Positions 36,966 through 46,884 of a stretch of 64,000 nucleotides of DNA are shown here, one piece after another. Each line of letters begins with the position of its first letter. The stretch's first letter is position 1. Under the pieces are notes generated by a model, which worked only from the letters and a program-made list of their open reading frames with translations, was not told where the DNA came from and did not search any database. Origin of the DNA: Hyphomicrobiales bacterium (lineage in GTDB: Bacteria > Pseudomonadota > Alphaproteobacteria > Rhizobiales > Beijerinckiaceae). The stretch lies in NCBI GenBank assembly GCA_900473415.1, contig UCLR01000008.1, positions 62,001 to 126,000 of the forward strand, written 5' to 3'. The translations under genes were made by a program, and so were the position numbers.

Positions 36966-39293
36966 CTACGTCTGCGTGCCTTCGCCGGTGGTCTGCTTTC
37001 TTGTCCGCTTGCGAACTGCGGTGCGGCGCTTCGCCCTGGTCGCCGGGCCCGGCCGTTGCGTCTTCACTCCGGGCGACGGCGCAGCCTCGTCGTTTTCGAG
37101 CCGTACCGGCGCCGGGCCTATGGTCGGCTCCCGGGACAGGAAGTCGCCGGCATCGGCGAGGGGCAAAGGCCGGCTGTTGAGGTAACCCTGGCCGATATCG
37201 CAGCCAATCTCCCGCAGGAAATCGAGCTGGCAGGGCGAGTCGATGCCCTCGGCAACCACCTTCATGCCGAGATTATGCGCAAGCCCGACCACGGTGCGGA
37301 CGATGATCTCGTCCTGAACGCTCTGCCCGATGCCCCACACGAAGCTCTTGTCGATCTTGAGCCGGTCGACCGGGAAGCGCTTCAAATGGGCGAGCGAGGC
37401 GTGCCCCGTTCCGAAATCGTCGAGCGAGATCTGCACGCCGAGCTCGTGAAGTCGCTCCAGGGAGCGAGCGACCCTGTCGCCGGACCGATCGAGCAGGACA
37501 TTCTCCGTCAGCTCGATCTCGAGCCTCCCCGGCGGCAAGCCGTGTGCGGCAAGACATTGCGAGACCTGATCGGGAAAGTCTTCGAGCTTGAGCTGGCCGG
37601 CGGCCACATTGACGGCGATTGTGCCCGGGTCGAAACCCGCCTTGAGCAGGCGCGCCGCTTCGCGAACCGCCTTTTCCATGACGAGCCGCCCCAGCCGGAC
37701 GATGAGGCCGGTCTCCTCGGCGACGGGAATGAAATCGGCAGGGTTGATTTCCACGCCCCTGTCGGTCCAGCGGGCCAGCGCCTCGAAACCGCAATGGCGC
37801 CCGGACGTGATGTCGAACTGCGGTTGCAGGGCGATATGCAGCCCGTCGCCATCGAGCGCCCGCGCGAGCCGGCTGGCCATGACCTTCTTCTTTTCGGCGT
37901 CCCGTCGCAGGCTGGCGTCGAAATAGGCGTGGCGGTCGCGCCCCTGTGCCTTGGCGTGATAGAGGGCGACGTCCGCGCATTTCAGCAGCTCGCGCGGATC
38001 CCGCGCATCCCTCGGAAAGACGGAAATGCCGATCGAGGTACTTGGCTGCACCGCCACGCCCTCGAACACCAACAGCTCGCGAAGCGCGGTCGTCACGCGG
38101 CTCACCAGCCGCTCGAGCGCGGCATCGTCCGAAAGCTTCGGCAGGATCGCCGCGAACTCGTCGCCGCCGAGACGGACGATGGTGTCCGTCGCTCTCAGGG
38201 CGCCCTTGAGGCGCTGCGCGACGGCGACCAGGAGACGGTCGCCGAACTCGTGCCCGCGCGTGTCGTTGATGTCCTTGAAGCCGTCGAGATCCAGCAGCAG
38301 CAGCGCGCTCTGCCGCCCCGAACTCTTCGCCCGCGCCATCTGGCGGGTCAGCCTTTCCAGCAGCACGGCGCGATTGAAGAGGCCGGTCAGCGGATCGCGC
38401 TGGCTCTGCAGGCGCAACTCCTTCTCCGCGGTCTTGAGCGCCGTGACGTCGGTCCCGACCCCGACGAGATGGCCGGTGGCGGAGCGGCGTTCCTGCACCT
38501 GCAACCATCGGCCGCCCGCCAATTGCTGGGTGAAGGCCTTGCCGGGATGGAGATGCGCCTCGACCCGCGTTCCGATCCACTGGCGGCGCAGCTCCGGATT
38601 ATCCGGCAGAACGAACTGCCCCCTCTCGACGCCCAGGCGCAGCAGGTCCTCGAAGAGTGCGCCCTCGATCATCGCCTCGGACAGACGCGGATAGAACTTG
38701 CGATAGGCGGAGTTGAAAAACTGCAGGCGGTCGCTGGAATCGAAGGCGGCGATCGCATCCGGGACGGTCTCGAGCACGTCGCGCAGCAGGGTCTCGGCGT
38801 TGCGACGATGCTTGACCTCGTCCTCGACGCTCATCTCCGCATGTTTTCGGGCCGTCACATCAAACCGGACGGAGACATAGCCGTCGATGCGCTGGTTTTC
38901 CCCGAGCAGGGGCACGATCGTCGTATCGACCCAATAGAGGCTGCCATCCCGGGCGCGGTTGCAGATTTCCCCGCGCCAGCGGCGCCCATGCGCGATCGTT
39001 CGCCACATCTCGGCGAAGAAGCCGCGCGGCTGATAGCCGGAGTTGACGATGGCATGGGTCCGGCCGATCAGTTCTTCCTGCGGATATTTAGAAATCTCGC
39101 AGAACTGCTGGTTGACGTAGGTGATGCGCCCGGTCCGATCGGTGATGGCCACGATCGCGAGCTCTTCGAGCGCTGCCCGATAGGCATTCAGCTCGGCCGA
39201 AATCGGATCGGCCGCGACCGGATCGGCCGGCGCTTCGGCCTGAGCAGGCCCCCGGCTAACGAACCCCACTTCGGACATGCGCCTTTGCCCCAT
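36966..39293 (-). CDS. PAS-GGDEF-EAL cyclic-di-GMP enzyme
   Basis: 775 residues, no membrane segment. Two PAS-like sensors: about residues 35-150 (AIVAITDRTGRITYVNQQFC, followed by a PAC-like YVSVRFDVTARK) and about 175-290 (DAIAAFDSSDRLQFFN). The GGDEF domain has an intact active site (VRLGGDEFAAIL, DPLTGLFNRAVLLE). The EAL domain keeps FEALARW and the metal-binding ELTENVLL and DDFGTG blocks. It may therefore both make and break cyclic-di-GMP. A basic tail (RAKRRTAVRKRTRKQ) ends it. It is transcribed with the globin-coupled receptor downstream. Start 39293 or 39278. Confidence 0.94.
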   Translation of the reverse strand: MGQRRMSEVGFVSRGPAQAEAPADPVAADPISAELNAYRAALEELAIVAITDRTGRITYVNQQFCEISKYPQEELIGRTHAIVNSGYQPRGFFAEMWRTIAHGRRWRGEICNRARDGSLYWVDTTIVPLLGENQRIDGYVSVRFDVTARKHAEMSVEDEVKHRRNAETLLRDVLETVPDAIAAFDSSDRLQFFNSAYRKFYPRLSEAMIEGALFEDLLRLGVERGQFVLPDNPELRRQWIGTRVEAHLHPGKAFTQQLAGGRWLQVQERRSATGHLVGVGTDVTALKTAEKELRLQSQRDPLTGLFNRAVLLERLTRQMARAKSSGRQSALLLLDLDGFKDINDTRGHEFGDRLLVAVAQRLKGALRATDTIVRLGGDEFAAILPKLSDDAALERLVSRVTTALRELLVFEGVAVQPSTSIGISVFPRDARDPRELLKCADVALYHAKAQGRDRHAYFDASLRRDAEKKKVMASRLARALDGDGLHIALQPQFDITSGRHCGFEALARWTDRGVEINPADFIPVAEETGLIVRLGRLVMEKAVREAARLLKAGFDPGTIAVNVAAGQLKLEDFPDQVSQCLAAHGLPPGRLEIELTENVLLDRSGDRVARSLERLHELGVQISLDDFGTGHASLAHLKRFPVDRLKIDKSFVWGIGQSVQDEIIVRTVVGLAHNLGMKVVAEGIDSPCQLDFLREIGCDIGQGYLNSRPLPLADAGDFLSREPTIGPAPVRLENDEAAPSPGVKTQRPGPATRAKRRTAVRKRTRKQTTGEGTQT

Positions 39294-39507
39294 GCGCTCC
39301 CGTTCGGCGCACGGCCAGCCAAGGAGCCGCGCGCCGCCGATCGGTTTCAGATACGAGACGAACAGCCATCGCTTCTTCGATGGCCAAATGAGACGGAACC
39401 CGGCCGCATCAGATTCCAGCTGTGTCCGGTACCGTACATTGAAAAGGCTTAACCATCTCTTAATGCGATGATAACTTGCTCAATGGGCGTTACGGCAGGC
39501 ATTGTTC

Positions 39508-40245
39508 ATGGGCGAGGATTTTCAAGGAACGCCAGTATTAAATCAGGTGATTTTGTCGATGGAGCCGGAAGCGCGCAGTTTCCTGCTCGAGCGGGCCACG
39601 ATAAGGCCCATCGCTGCCGGCGAGTTGATCTATCTCGAAGGGCAGACGCTCTCTCACGCCGTTTTCCCGCACCACGGCATCGTTTCGATGGTGGCGGAAC
39701 TGGGGAACGGGAAGATCGTCGAGAAGGCGTCGTTCGGCAACGAGGGCATGATCGGGTTCAGTCATCTGATGGGCGGGCACGACGCTGTGGGCAAGACGAT
39801 CGTGCAGGTTCCCGGCTACGCGTCCTTCATCGCCCTGCAGGATCTGGATGAAGCGATCACGCGTTTCCGCAGTGTGCAGGAGGCTGTGCTGGTCTATGCG
39901 CGTGCGCTGATCGTACAGCTGATGGAGGCGGTCAAATGCAACAGCAGGCACAGTGCCGAGCAAAGGATCAGCCTGTGGCTTCTAAGGGCGCATGACCGGA
40001 TGGGAGGGGAAGGCTTCCCCCTGACCCAGGAGGCGCTTTCGGAGCTGCTGGGGCTGAGGCGCGCCACCGTTTCGGAGGTTTGCTCCGCCTTGTCCAATGC
40101 TGGGCTGATCGCCCATTCGCGCGGCAGCATGAACGTCATCGATCACGGCGGCCTCCGGCGCCGGGTCTGCGAATGCTACGGCCGCATCACGGCCGCCGAC
40201 GCGCGCGGGGCGATCAAGCGCCCGGCCAATCTGATCTGTCGCTAG
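39508..40245 (+). CDS. Crp/Fnr-family transcriptional regulator
   Basis: A 245-residue regulator with an N-terminal cyclic-nucleotide-binding-like domain (AAGELIYLEGQTLSHAVFPHHG, ASFGNEGMIGFSHLMGG) and a C-terminal Crp-type helix-turn-helix (LTQEALSELLGLRRATVSEVCSAL). The N-terminal region lacks the cysteine cluster of Fnr, so it is not an Fe-S oxygen sensor. A near-match to an FNR box (TTGA-N6-TTAA, 39439-39452) lies upstream. It sits between two globin-coupled receptors. The ATG at 39508 was preferred to a TTG two codons earlier. Confidence 0.92.
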   Translation: MGEDFQGTPVLNQVILSMEPEARSFLLERATIRPIAAGELIYLEGQTLSHAVFPHHGIVSMVAELGNGKIVEKASFGNEGMIGFSHLMGGHDAVGKTIVQVPGYASFIALQDLDEAITRFRSVQEAVLVYARALIVQLMEAVKCNSRHSAEQRISLWLLRAHDRMGGEGFPLTQEALSELLGLRRATVSEVCSALSNAGLIAHSRGSMNVIDHGGLRRRVCECYGRITAADARGAIKRPANLICR

Positions 40246-40423
40246 GCGAGGAACCGGCTGCGCGCCGGGGCGAATCCAGGCTGCCTCCCGTCAAGTTTAT
40301 TCCTTATGCTTTGGGCGCATGCGTGGCCCCAGCGGGGCGTCGTGAATGCCGAGGGAATAATTAACCAGGCGTCCCCCCATACCGCACCACCGGAAAGCCG
40401 GCTGAGCAGTAAGGGGAGCGTTT

Positions 40424-41935
40424 GTGTCTGTACCGGATCATCTCGCTAGGCGTCTGGCCTTCATTCAGTTCGGGCCGGAGGCAGAGTCCCGGATCCGCGA
40501 CGTCAAAGAGATTCTGGCTTCGGCTTTGCCGGCAGCGCTCGACGCCTTCTACGATCGAATCGGCTCCTTCCCCGAGACGAAGCGCTTCTTCGACAGCACG
40601 GCCCAGATGGACGGCGCCAAGAAGCGTCAGCTCGGCCATTGGGACAAGATCGCGAGCGGCGCCTTCGATGAGACCTATGTCGAGGCCGTCTCGGCCGTCG
40701 GAAAGGTCCACGCCCGGATCGGGCTCGAGCCGCAATGGTATATCGGCGGCTACGGTCTCATCCTCGAGAAGCTCATCACCAGCGTGATCGAGGCGCGCTG
40801 GCCCAAGAGCACCTTCGGCAGCAAGCTTCCCGGCTCCGCCGAGCGGAGCGCCGAGATCGCAGCGGTCATCAAGGCGGCGATGCTCGACATGGATTACGCC
40901 ATCTCCGTCTATCTGGAAGCCTCCGAGGCCGCCCGTCTCAAGGCCGAAGCCGAGGCGCGCGCCATCGAGCAGGCCAAGGCCGCAGAGCGCGAGGCCGCGG
41001 TCAGCCGCGTCACGGCCGGGCTGGCGGCGCTGGCCGAGGGCGACCTGACCTATCGCATGGCCGCGGATATTCCGAAGGAATACGACCAAATCCGCGACTA
41101 CTTCAACGACGCCATGGATAGGCTCGGAGCGATGGTCGCCACGATCAAGGCAAGCTCGGGCAGCATCGGCGCCTCGTCCCGCGAGATCAATGCCGGAGCC
41201 GAGGACCTCTCCTCGCGCACCGAGCAGCAGGCTTCCGCTCTCCAGCAGAGTGCCGCCACCACCGAGGAGCTCGCCGCCTCGGTGAAGACCTCCTCCGAGG
41301 CTTCGCGTCGCACCGCCGCGCTCGCCGACCAAGCGACGTCGGTGGCCCGCACTGGCGGCACCATCGTCAAGGACGCGATCGAAGCGATGGCGCGCATCGA
41401 GCAGGCCTCGAAGAAGATCTCCGAGATCACCTCGGTGATCGACGGCATCGCCTTCCAGACCAACCTGCTCGCGCTCAACGCCGCCGTCGAGGCGGCGCGC
41501 GCCGGTGACGCCGGGCGCGGCTTCGCCGTGGTCGCTTCCGAGGTGCGCGCGCTCGCCCAGCGCTCGGCCGATGCCGCCAAGGACATCACGAGCCTGATCT
41601 CGTCGTCGGACGCCGAGGTGGCCGGAGGCGTCAAGCTCGTCCGGCAGGCGGGAGAGACGCTCGACCAGATCGTCGCGGCCTCCGCGAAGGTCTCCGCCAC
41701 AGTGCAAGAGATCGCCGGCGCCTCCAACGAACAGGCCAGCGGCATCGACGAGATGAGCCGCACCGTCAGCCATATGGACGAGATCACCCAGCAGAATGCG
41801 GCGCTCGCCGAGCAGAGCGCGGCTTCCGCCCGGACGTTGCTCGACCAGATCGAACAGCTGAACGAGATGGTCGCCGCCTTCCGGACGCAGGAGCCGAGCG
41901 CAGCCGCTCGCCGACCGCGTTACATGGCGGCCTGA
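40424..41935 (+). CDS. Globin-coupled methyl-accepting chemotaxis protein (second copy)
   Basis: A 503-residue soluble chemoreceptor. The protoglobin domain (about residues 10-170) has proximal His96 in [19 protein letters not shown], nearly the same as in the receptor at 35230. A HAMP-like segment ([20 protein letters not shown]) precedes a methyl-accepting signalling domain with tip [20 protein letters not shown]. It lacks membrane segments. The GTG start has AAGGGGAG 5 bp upstream. It follows the Crp-type gene on the same strand. Ligand is probably oxygen; adaptation sites were not mapped. Confidence 0.94.
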   Translation: MSVPDHLARRLAFIQFGPEAESRIRDVKEILASALPAALDAFYDRIGSFPETKRFFDSTAQMDGAKKRQLGHWDKIASGAFDETYVEAVSAVGKVHARIGLEPQWYIGGYGLILEKLITSVIEARWPKSTFGSKLPGSAERSAEIAAVIKAAMLDMDYAISVYLEASEAARLKAEAEARAIEQAKAAEREAAVSRVTAGLAALAEGDLTYRMAADIPKEYDQIRDYFNDAMDRLGAMVATIKASSGSIGASSREINAGAEDLSSRTEQQASALQQSAATTEELAASVKTSSEASRRTAALADQATSVARTGGTIVKDAIEAMARIEQASKKISEITSVIDGIAFQTNLLALNAAVEAARAGDAGRGFAVVASEVRALAQRSADAAKDITSLISSSDAEVAGGVKLVRQAGETLDQIVAASAKVSATVQEIAGASNEQASGIDEMSRTVSHMDEITQQNAALAEQSAASARTLLDQIEQLNEMVAAFRTQEPSAAARRPRYMAA

Positions 41936-41993
41936 GGCTGCTGCAGGATCCGACGCGGGCCTTCGGCCGGATGGCCGGGGCCTTGCCCCCAGT

Positions 41994-42014
41994 CGGCGCT
42001 GGCGCCGTCTTGTT
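41994..42014 (+). terminator. Possible weak terminator after the chemoreceptor gene
   Basis: A short stem (CGGCG pairing with CGCCG, loop CTGG) is followed by TCTTGTTCT. It is short, so this is a weak candidate. Confidence 0.35.
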
Positions 42015-42131
42015 CTGACATCGCGGCCAGCGTCGCGCGTCTGGTCGAGAACGGCGACTGGGGATCCGGGCCTTGACGGACGGATGAAGCTTCGACTGGA
42101 TGACAGGCTGAGGCCTCACGGGGTGCCCGCG

Positions 42132-42569
42132 ATGTATCAGAATATCCTGGTCGCGACGGAGGGTGCCGATCTTGGTACGGCGGCCGTGGAGCATGCCGCG
42201 GGCATGGCTCGCGCGCTCGATTGCCGCCTGACGGTCGTCACGGTCGCCTTGCAGGGGGGGCTGCTCGAAAGCACCCTGGGAACGGGAACGGTCTCGCAAT
42301 CCGTCTTCGACGAAATCCGCCGCGCGAATCTCGACCAGTGCTCGGCCGTTCTGAAGAAGGCCGGCGAGATCGCCGGTCCGAAGGCGCAACTGGAGATCGT
42401 CGAGAACCTCACCGTCTATGAGGGCATCCTCGAGGCCGTGAAGACGTTCGGCGCGGACCTCGTCGTCATGGGCTCGCATAGCCACACACCGATCAGCCGG
42501 CTTCTGCTCGGAAGCCAGGCGTCGAAGGTGGTCAACCTGTCCGAAGTGCCGGTCCTCATCATCAAGTAG
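42132..42569 (+). CDS. Universal stress protein, single domain
   Basis: A 145-residue UspA-fold protein, complete: YQNILVATEGADLGTAAVEH at the start, and the ATP-binding motif GSHSHTPISRLLLGSQASKV near the end, followed by SEVPVLIIK. The ATG at 42132 was chosen because the fold begins there. It lies at the end of the oxygen/heme-sensing block. Confidence 0.93.
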   Translation: MYQNILVATEGADLGTAAVEHAAGMARALDCRLTVVTVALQGGLLESTLGTGTVSQSVFDEIRRANLDQCSAVLKKAGEIAGPKAQLEIVENLTVYEGILEAVKTFGADLVVMGSHSHTPISRLLLGSQASKVVNLSEVPVLIIK

Positions 42570-42616
42570 ATGCGGCCTGCCGGCTCCGGGCGGCGCAGCG
42601 ACGATACTCGCCGCCT

Positions 42617-44071
42617 TCAAAAGGACCCGAAGAACGAGCCAAGCACAATAACGGCGGCCAGAGCGACCAGGGCGCTGACTATCGCGGCCATGACGATGTC
42701 GAGATAGCCGTCCTTGTGCGTCGTTCCGCAGACGGCGAGCAGTGTCACCACGGCGCCGTTATGCGGCAGGGTGTCGAGCGTGCCGGCGCCGATCACCGCG
42801 ACGCGATGCATCAGCGCCGGATCGATGCCGGACTGCGCAGCGATTTGCATATAGGTCGGACCGAGCGCGTCGAGCGCGATCGTCAGGCCGCCGGAGGCCG
42901 AGCCGGTCAGGGCCGCCAGGATGTTGGTGGCGATCGCCAGCGAGACCAGCGGCCCGCCCTCGATCCCCAGCACCCAGTTCTTGACGACGGCGAAGGCCGG
43001 CAGTGCTGCGACCACCGCTCCGAAGCCGACGAGGCTCGCCACGCTCAGGATCGGCAACGCGGCGGCATTTGCGCCCGCGCCCATCGTCTCGCGCAGACTG
43101 GAAAGGCGCGGCAGGTTCGTCGCGATCAGCACCAGGATCGCGCAGGAGAGCGCGACGATGACCGACCAGACGCCGCCGACGGCCGAAAGCGAAGTCTCAC
43201 CCCACCGCGGCTGCTGCAGGAAGCCAGCGTCGAAGCGCGGCAGCACGAGGAAGGACATGACGAGGTTGACGGCGACCACCGTAACCAGTGGCAGCGCCGC
43301 GATCTGGATCGGCGGCAGCGTCGGCGAATGGGCGCCGCGCGCGATCTCGTGGGTGTCGAATTCGCGCGAGGCCGCCGCACGCTCGCGGATGACGTCGTTG
43401 TCGGCAACGCTCTCCATTGCAACTTCGCCCTCATAGGTATAGCCCTCGCCGGCGCGCCGCGCGCGGGCTTCCGCCAATTGCAGCCACCAGAGGCCGAAGC
43501 CGAGCATCACGGCCGAGGCGATGAGGCCCAGGCCCGGGGCGGCGAAGGGGTTGGTGCCGAAGAATGGCATCGGGATCGCGTTCTGGATCGCTGGCGTCCC
43601 CGGCATCGCCGACATGGTGAAGGTCGAGGTCCCAAGCGCGATCGCCGCCGGCATCAGCCGGTGCGGGATGTTCGCGGCCTTGAACAGGGCGTGGCCCATC
43701 GGCGCCAGCACGAAGAAGGCGACGAAGAGGCTGACGCCGCCATAGGTGACGAAGGCTCCTGCAAGCACGATGGCGAGGATGGCCCGCCGCGTACCGAGCT
43801 TCTTGGTCATGTAGGTCGCAATCGCCTCGACCGAACCGCTCGCCTCCATCAGCTTGCCGAACAAGGCGCCGAGCAGGAAGATCGGGAAGAACTGCGCGAC
43901 GAAATCGGCCGCGTTGCGCATGAAGGTCTGGGTCCAGCTCGCGAGCACCGGCTCACGGGCGACGATCGCCGCGACGAGGGCGCAGACGGGTGCGAGCAGC
44001 AGGATGCTCCAGCCGCGATAGGCCAGCAGGATCAGCAGCCCGAGTGCGACGAGGATACCGAGAATGCCCAT
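42617..44071 (-). CDS. GntP-family permease
   Basis: A 484-residue inner-membrane transporter with about twelve to fourteen hydrophobic segments. GntP-type features are GILVALGLLILLAYRGWSIL at the start, ALGTSTFTMSAMPGTPAIQNAIP in the middle and a C-terminal PHNGAVVTLLAVCGTTHKDGY. Family members carry gluconate and related hydroxy acids by proton symport; here the substrate is uncertain. It lies 36 bp downstream of the patatin gene on the same strand. Confidence 0.9.
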   Translation of the reverse strand: MGILGILVALGLLILLAYRGWSILLLAPVCALVAAIVAREPVLASWTQTFMRNAADFVAQFFPIFLLGALFGKLMEASGSVEAIATYMTKKLGTRRAILAIVLAGAFVTYGGVSLFVAFFVLAPMGHALFKAANIPHRLMPAAIALGTSTFTMSAMPGTPAIQNAIPMPFFGTNPFAAPGLGLIASAVMLGFGLWWLQLAEARARRAGEGYTYEGEVAMESVADNDVIRERAAASREFDTHEIARGAHSPTLPPIQIAALPLVTVVAVNLVMSFLVLPRFDAGFLQQPRWGETSLSAVGGVWSVIVALSCAILVLIATNLPRLSSLRETMGAGANAAALPILSVASLVGFGAVVAALPAFAVVKNWVLGIEGGPLVSLAIATNILAALTGSASGGLTIALDALGPTYMQIAAQSGIDPALMHRVAVIGAGTLDTLPHNGAVVTLLAVCGTTHKDGYLDIVMAAIVSALVALAAVIVLGSFFGSF

Positions 44072-44107
44072 GGCTCACGCCCTGCCCAGGTCAGACCAAG
44101 CCATCGT

Positions 44108-45163
44108 TCAGCCCTGCTCCAGCAGCGTGTCGAGCAAAGTGTCGATCTCATAGGTCGAGCGCTTGCCGAGATCGGCGCCGTGCTGGGCAAGGAAACTCTC
44201 GGTCTGGTCGCGCCCTTCCTGCCGCAGCATGGTCAGGAACTCCCATTCGGCGTTGAGCTTCGAGGAGGCACCGAGCTCGACCATCTTCGGCGTCGTGATG
44301 CGGTGGACACGGACGGTCGACCATTGCTCGGCCCAGGAGACGTCGATGCCGTCATCGATCTTCGCTGCCGCGAAGAGGCGCTGGAACATGGCGACGGCAC
44401 GCAGCTCCTTCTTCAAGCTGGAGTTGAAGGAGATCTCGTTGAGCCGGTTCAGGATGTCCCGAGCGGTCCGGGGCACGCCCGGCCGCTCGACCGGGTTGAT
44501 CTGGACCAAGAGGATATCGCGGGCCTCGCTTTCGCGGATGATCGGCGTCAGCAGCGGATTGCCGGAGAAGCCGCCGTCCCAATAGGGATCGCCGTCGATC
44601 TCGATAGCCTGGTGCATCAGCGGTAGGCAGGCCGACGCCAGCACGACATCGGCGCTGAGCTCGGCATTGCGGAAGAGGCGCGGCAGCCCGGTCCGCACAT
44701 TGGTCGCGTTGATGAAGACCTTGATCGGGCAGTCCTTCAGCCGCCCGAAATCGACATGCGCTTCCAGGATGTCGCGCAGCGGATTGATATTGGCCGGGTT
44801 GACCTCATAGGGAGAGAACAACCGGCTGAAGATGTCGAAGAAGACATAGCCGGGGGAGCTGTCGAGCGACCAGTTGCCCGACATCACGTCGAAGGGCGTG
44901 CGCTGGATCGGGCTGTAGCGTGCCGCCTCGCTGACGGCACTCCAGAACTTTTCCAGCGCGAGCTTCGCGCCGGCGGCGCCGTCCAACGTGTAGCCATAAG
45001 CGAAGACGACCGCGTTCATGGCGCCAGCCGAGGTGCCGGAGATGCTTTCGACACGCAGGGAGCGTTCGTCGAGAACGCGTTCGAGCACGCCCCAGGTAAA
45101 AGCGCCGTGGGATCCGCCCCCCTGCAGGGCGAGATCGATAGACAGTTGATCTCTCGAAGTCAT
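44108..45163 (-). CDS. Patatin-like phospholipase
   Basis: A 351-residue cytoplasmic or peripheral protein with patatin motifs in order: oxyanion LALQGGGSHGAFTWGVLERVL, nucleophile elbow ESISGTSAGAMNAVVFAYG (catalytic Ser), and the catalytic Asp in PYWDGGFSGNPLLTP. It hydrolyses acyl esters, probably of phospholipids; the natural target is unknown. The ATG at 45163 was chosen because the oxyanion loop follows closely. It probably shares an mRNA with the GntP permease. Confidence 0.93.
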   Translation of the reverse strand: MTSRDQLSIDLALQGGGSHGAFTWGVLERVLDERSLRVESISGTSAGAMNAVVFAYGYTLDGAAGAKLALEKFWSAVSEAARYSPIQRTPFDVMSGNWSLDSSPGYVFFDIFSRLFSPYEVNPANINPLRDILEAHVDFGRLKDCPIKVFINATNVRTGLPRLFRNAELSADVVLASACLPLMHQAIEIDGDPYWDGGFSGNPLLTPIIRESEARDILLVQINPVERPGVPRTARDILNRLNEISFNSSLKKELRAVAMFQRLFAAAKIDDGIDVSWAEQWSTVRVHRITTPKMVELGASSKLNAEWEFLTMLRQEGRDQTESFLAQHGADLGKRSTYEIDTLLDTLLEQG

Positions 45164-45304
45164 TCGCCCCTCCGGACCGAACGCCGATCTGCCATCATGC
45201 AACAGCATGCCACGTGTTTGTTGCACTGCAAAATGACAGATATGCTGGCGACGGGTTCCGCCACCGCATCAGACGACAGAGGGGCGCTGCTGTCTCGTGC
45301 TCGG

Positions 45305-46747
45305 TCAGGCCGCCAGGGTGTTCTTGAACATCCGGCCATCCTTCACGACGACGGCGAGGTTCTTGTCCGGATTGGCCAGCCCCGCGATGTTGTCCAGCGG
45401 GTTCTCGTTCAACACGAGAAGATCGGCCAGCGCCCCCGCCTCGATGACCCCGAGCTTGCCCGGATAGGGATTGCGCAGACCCGAGAGTGCAAGAAGTTCC
45501 GCATTCACCGAGGTCGCCATGCGCAGGACCTCGGCGTTGCTGTACCAATGCGAGAGATGGGTGAGCATGACCGGCTGGCGCGGGGTCATCTCGGGCGAGA
45601 ACAGCAGGTCCGAGCCCCAGGCCGTCTTGATGCCGTGCTTGCGGGCGAGCTCATAGGCTTTCGGCGTCGCAGCCATGATCTGCACCATCCGGTCGCGGCT
45701 GGGGCCGGTCAGCGGAATGGCATCCGCATCCGTCAGGAAGGGCTGGATGCTGAGCCAGACCTTCTTCTCGGCCAGGAGCGCGGCGGTCTCCTCGTCCATG
45801 AGGTGCGCATGCTCGATGCAGGTCGCACCGGCCGCGACCGCGCGGCGGACGGCCGGCGGAAGATAGGCATGCACGGTGACATAGGTGTTCCAGTCGCGAG
45901 CGACATCGATAGCCGCCCTCAGATCGGTCTCGCTGAAGGTCATCATGTCGAGCGGGCTGCGTGGCGACGAGACGCCGCCACTGCCCACGAGCTTGACCTG
46001 GGACGCGCCCTGCAGGAGCTGCTCGCGCACGCGCATTTTGATCTCGCCGAGACCGTCGACCATCATCGCGCCACCGAACCGCTCGGACAGGCTGAGCTGA
46101 CCGCCGTCGCGTGGAACCTCCGAGAGCGCACGCAGGTCGCCATGGCCGCCGGAGGTCGTGATCATCGCGCCCGACGGATAGATGCGCGGGCCGGGAATGA
46201 TGCCGCCGTCGATCGCCTGCTTGAAGGTGAAGACCGGCCCACCGAGATCGCGCACTGTGGTGAAGCCGCGCAGCAGCGTGCGCTGTGCCTCGGCGGTCGA
46301 GGCCGTGAAGATCGAGGCCGGATCGCCGCTGACGAGGACATGGGCTGGCACGGCGGCGAAGAGCGAGTGCCAATGCGCGTCGATCAGGCCGGGCATCAGC
46401 ACCCGGTCGCCGCAATCGATGACGCGGGCATCCGCCGGCGGCGGGCTGTTGCCGGCGTCGACCGCCGTGATCCGGCCGCCCTCGACCAGAACCTGGGCAC
46501 CCCGCTGCAGGGTATCGGAGCGCCCGTCGAACACCCTGACCTGCCGGAAGACGAGCTTCGGCGGCGGAGCCGCGGGTTGCGCCTGAGCCGGAACCGCCCC
46601 CCCGAACAGGGCCGCGCCCATCCCCGCGAGCACACCTCTTCGGCTGAGTGAGTCAAGACGACGCGAGGCCTGCACCAGTTCGGGGGTGAGACAGCCGCAG
46701 CCGGCATTATGGACAAGATGCTGATACTTGCTGCCGACGCGGATCAT
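45305..46747 (-). CDS. Tat-exported metal-dependent amidohydrolase (prolidase/imidazolonepropionase-related)
   Basis: 480 residues. An N-terminal Tat signal (SRRGVLAGMGAALFGGAVPA) sits about residue 35, after an extra segment with cysteines (AGCGCLTPEL). The amidohydrolase barrel has MPGLIDAHWHSLFAAVP (metal-binding His pair), a lysine in ASQVKLVGSGGV (carboxylysine position), metal-binding His in TVHAYLP and IEHAHLMDEE, and Asp in AWGSDLLFSPEM. The family cleaves cyclic amides or Xaa-Pro dipeptides. It should act in the periplasm. Divergent from the membrane hydrolase at 46885. Confidence 0.9.
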   Translation of the reverse strand: MIRVGSKYQHLVHNAGCGCLTPELVQASRRLDSLSRRGVLAGMGAALFGGAVPAQAQPAAPPPKLVFRQVRVFDGRSDTLQRGAQVLVEGGRITAVDAGNSPPPADARVIDCGDRVLMPGLIDAHWHSLFAAVPAHVLVSGDPASIFTASTAEAQRTLLRGFTTVRDLGGPVFTFKQAIDGGIIPGPRIYPSGAMITTSGGHGDLRALSEVPRDGGQLSLSERFGGAMMVDGLGEIKMRVREQLLQGASQVKLVGSGGVSSPRSPLDMMTFSETDLRAAIDVARDWNTYVTVHAYLPPAVRRAVAAGATCIEHAHLMDEETAALLAEKKVWLSIQPFLTDADAIPLTGPSRDRMVQIMAATPKAYELARKHGIKTAWGSDLLFSPEMTPRQPVMLTHLSHWYSNAEVLRMATSVNAELLALSGLRNPYPGKLGVIEAGALADLLVLNENPLDNIAGLANPDKNLAVVVKDGRMFKNTLAA

Positions 46748-46884
46748 TCTACTTCCTCCAACGAAAGAATTGGCAGAAATATTTCAGAACATCGTTGTTG
46801 ATGGAGGCTATCCGATAATAGGATCGGCTGTCGACCGACCAGCTCGCACTGAGCGCGGCGACCTCTGGTGGGGACAGGCCTCCT

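Noticed and set aside
37056..39452. A 798-codon open frame opposite the GGDEF-EAL gene
   Set aside because: Shadow frame. The minus strand encodes intact PAS, GGDEF and EAL motifs.
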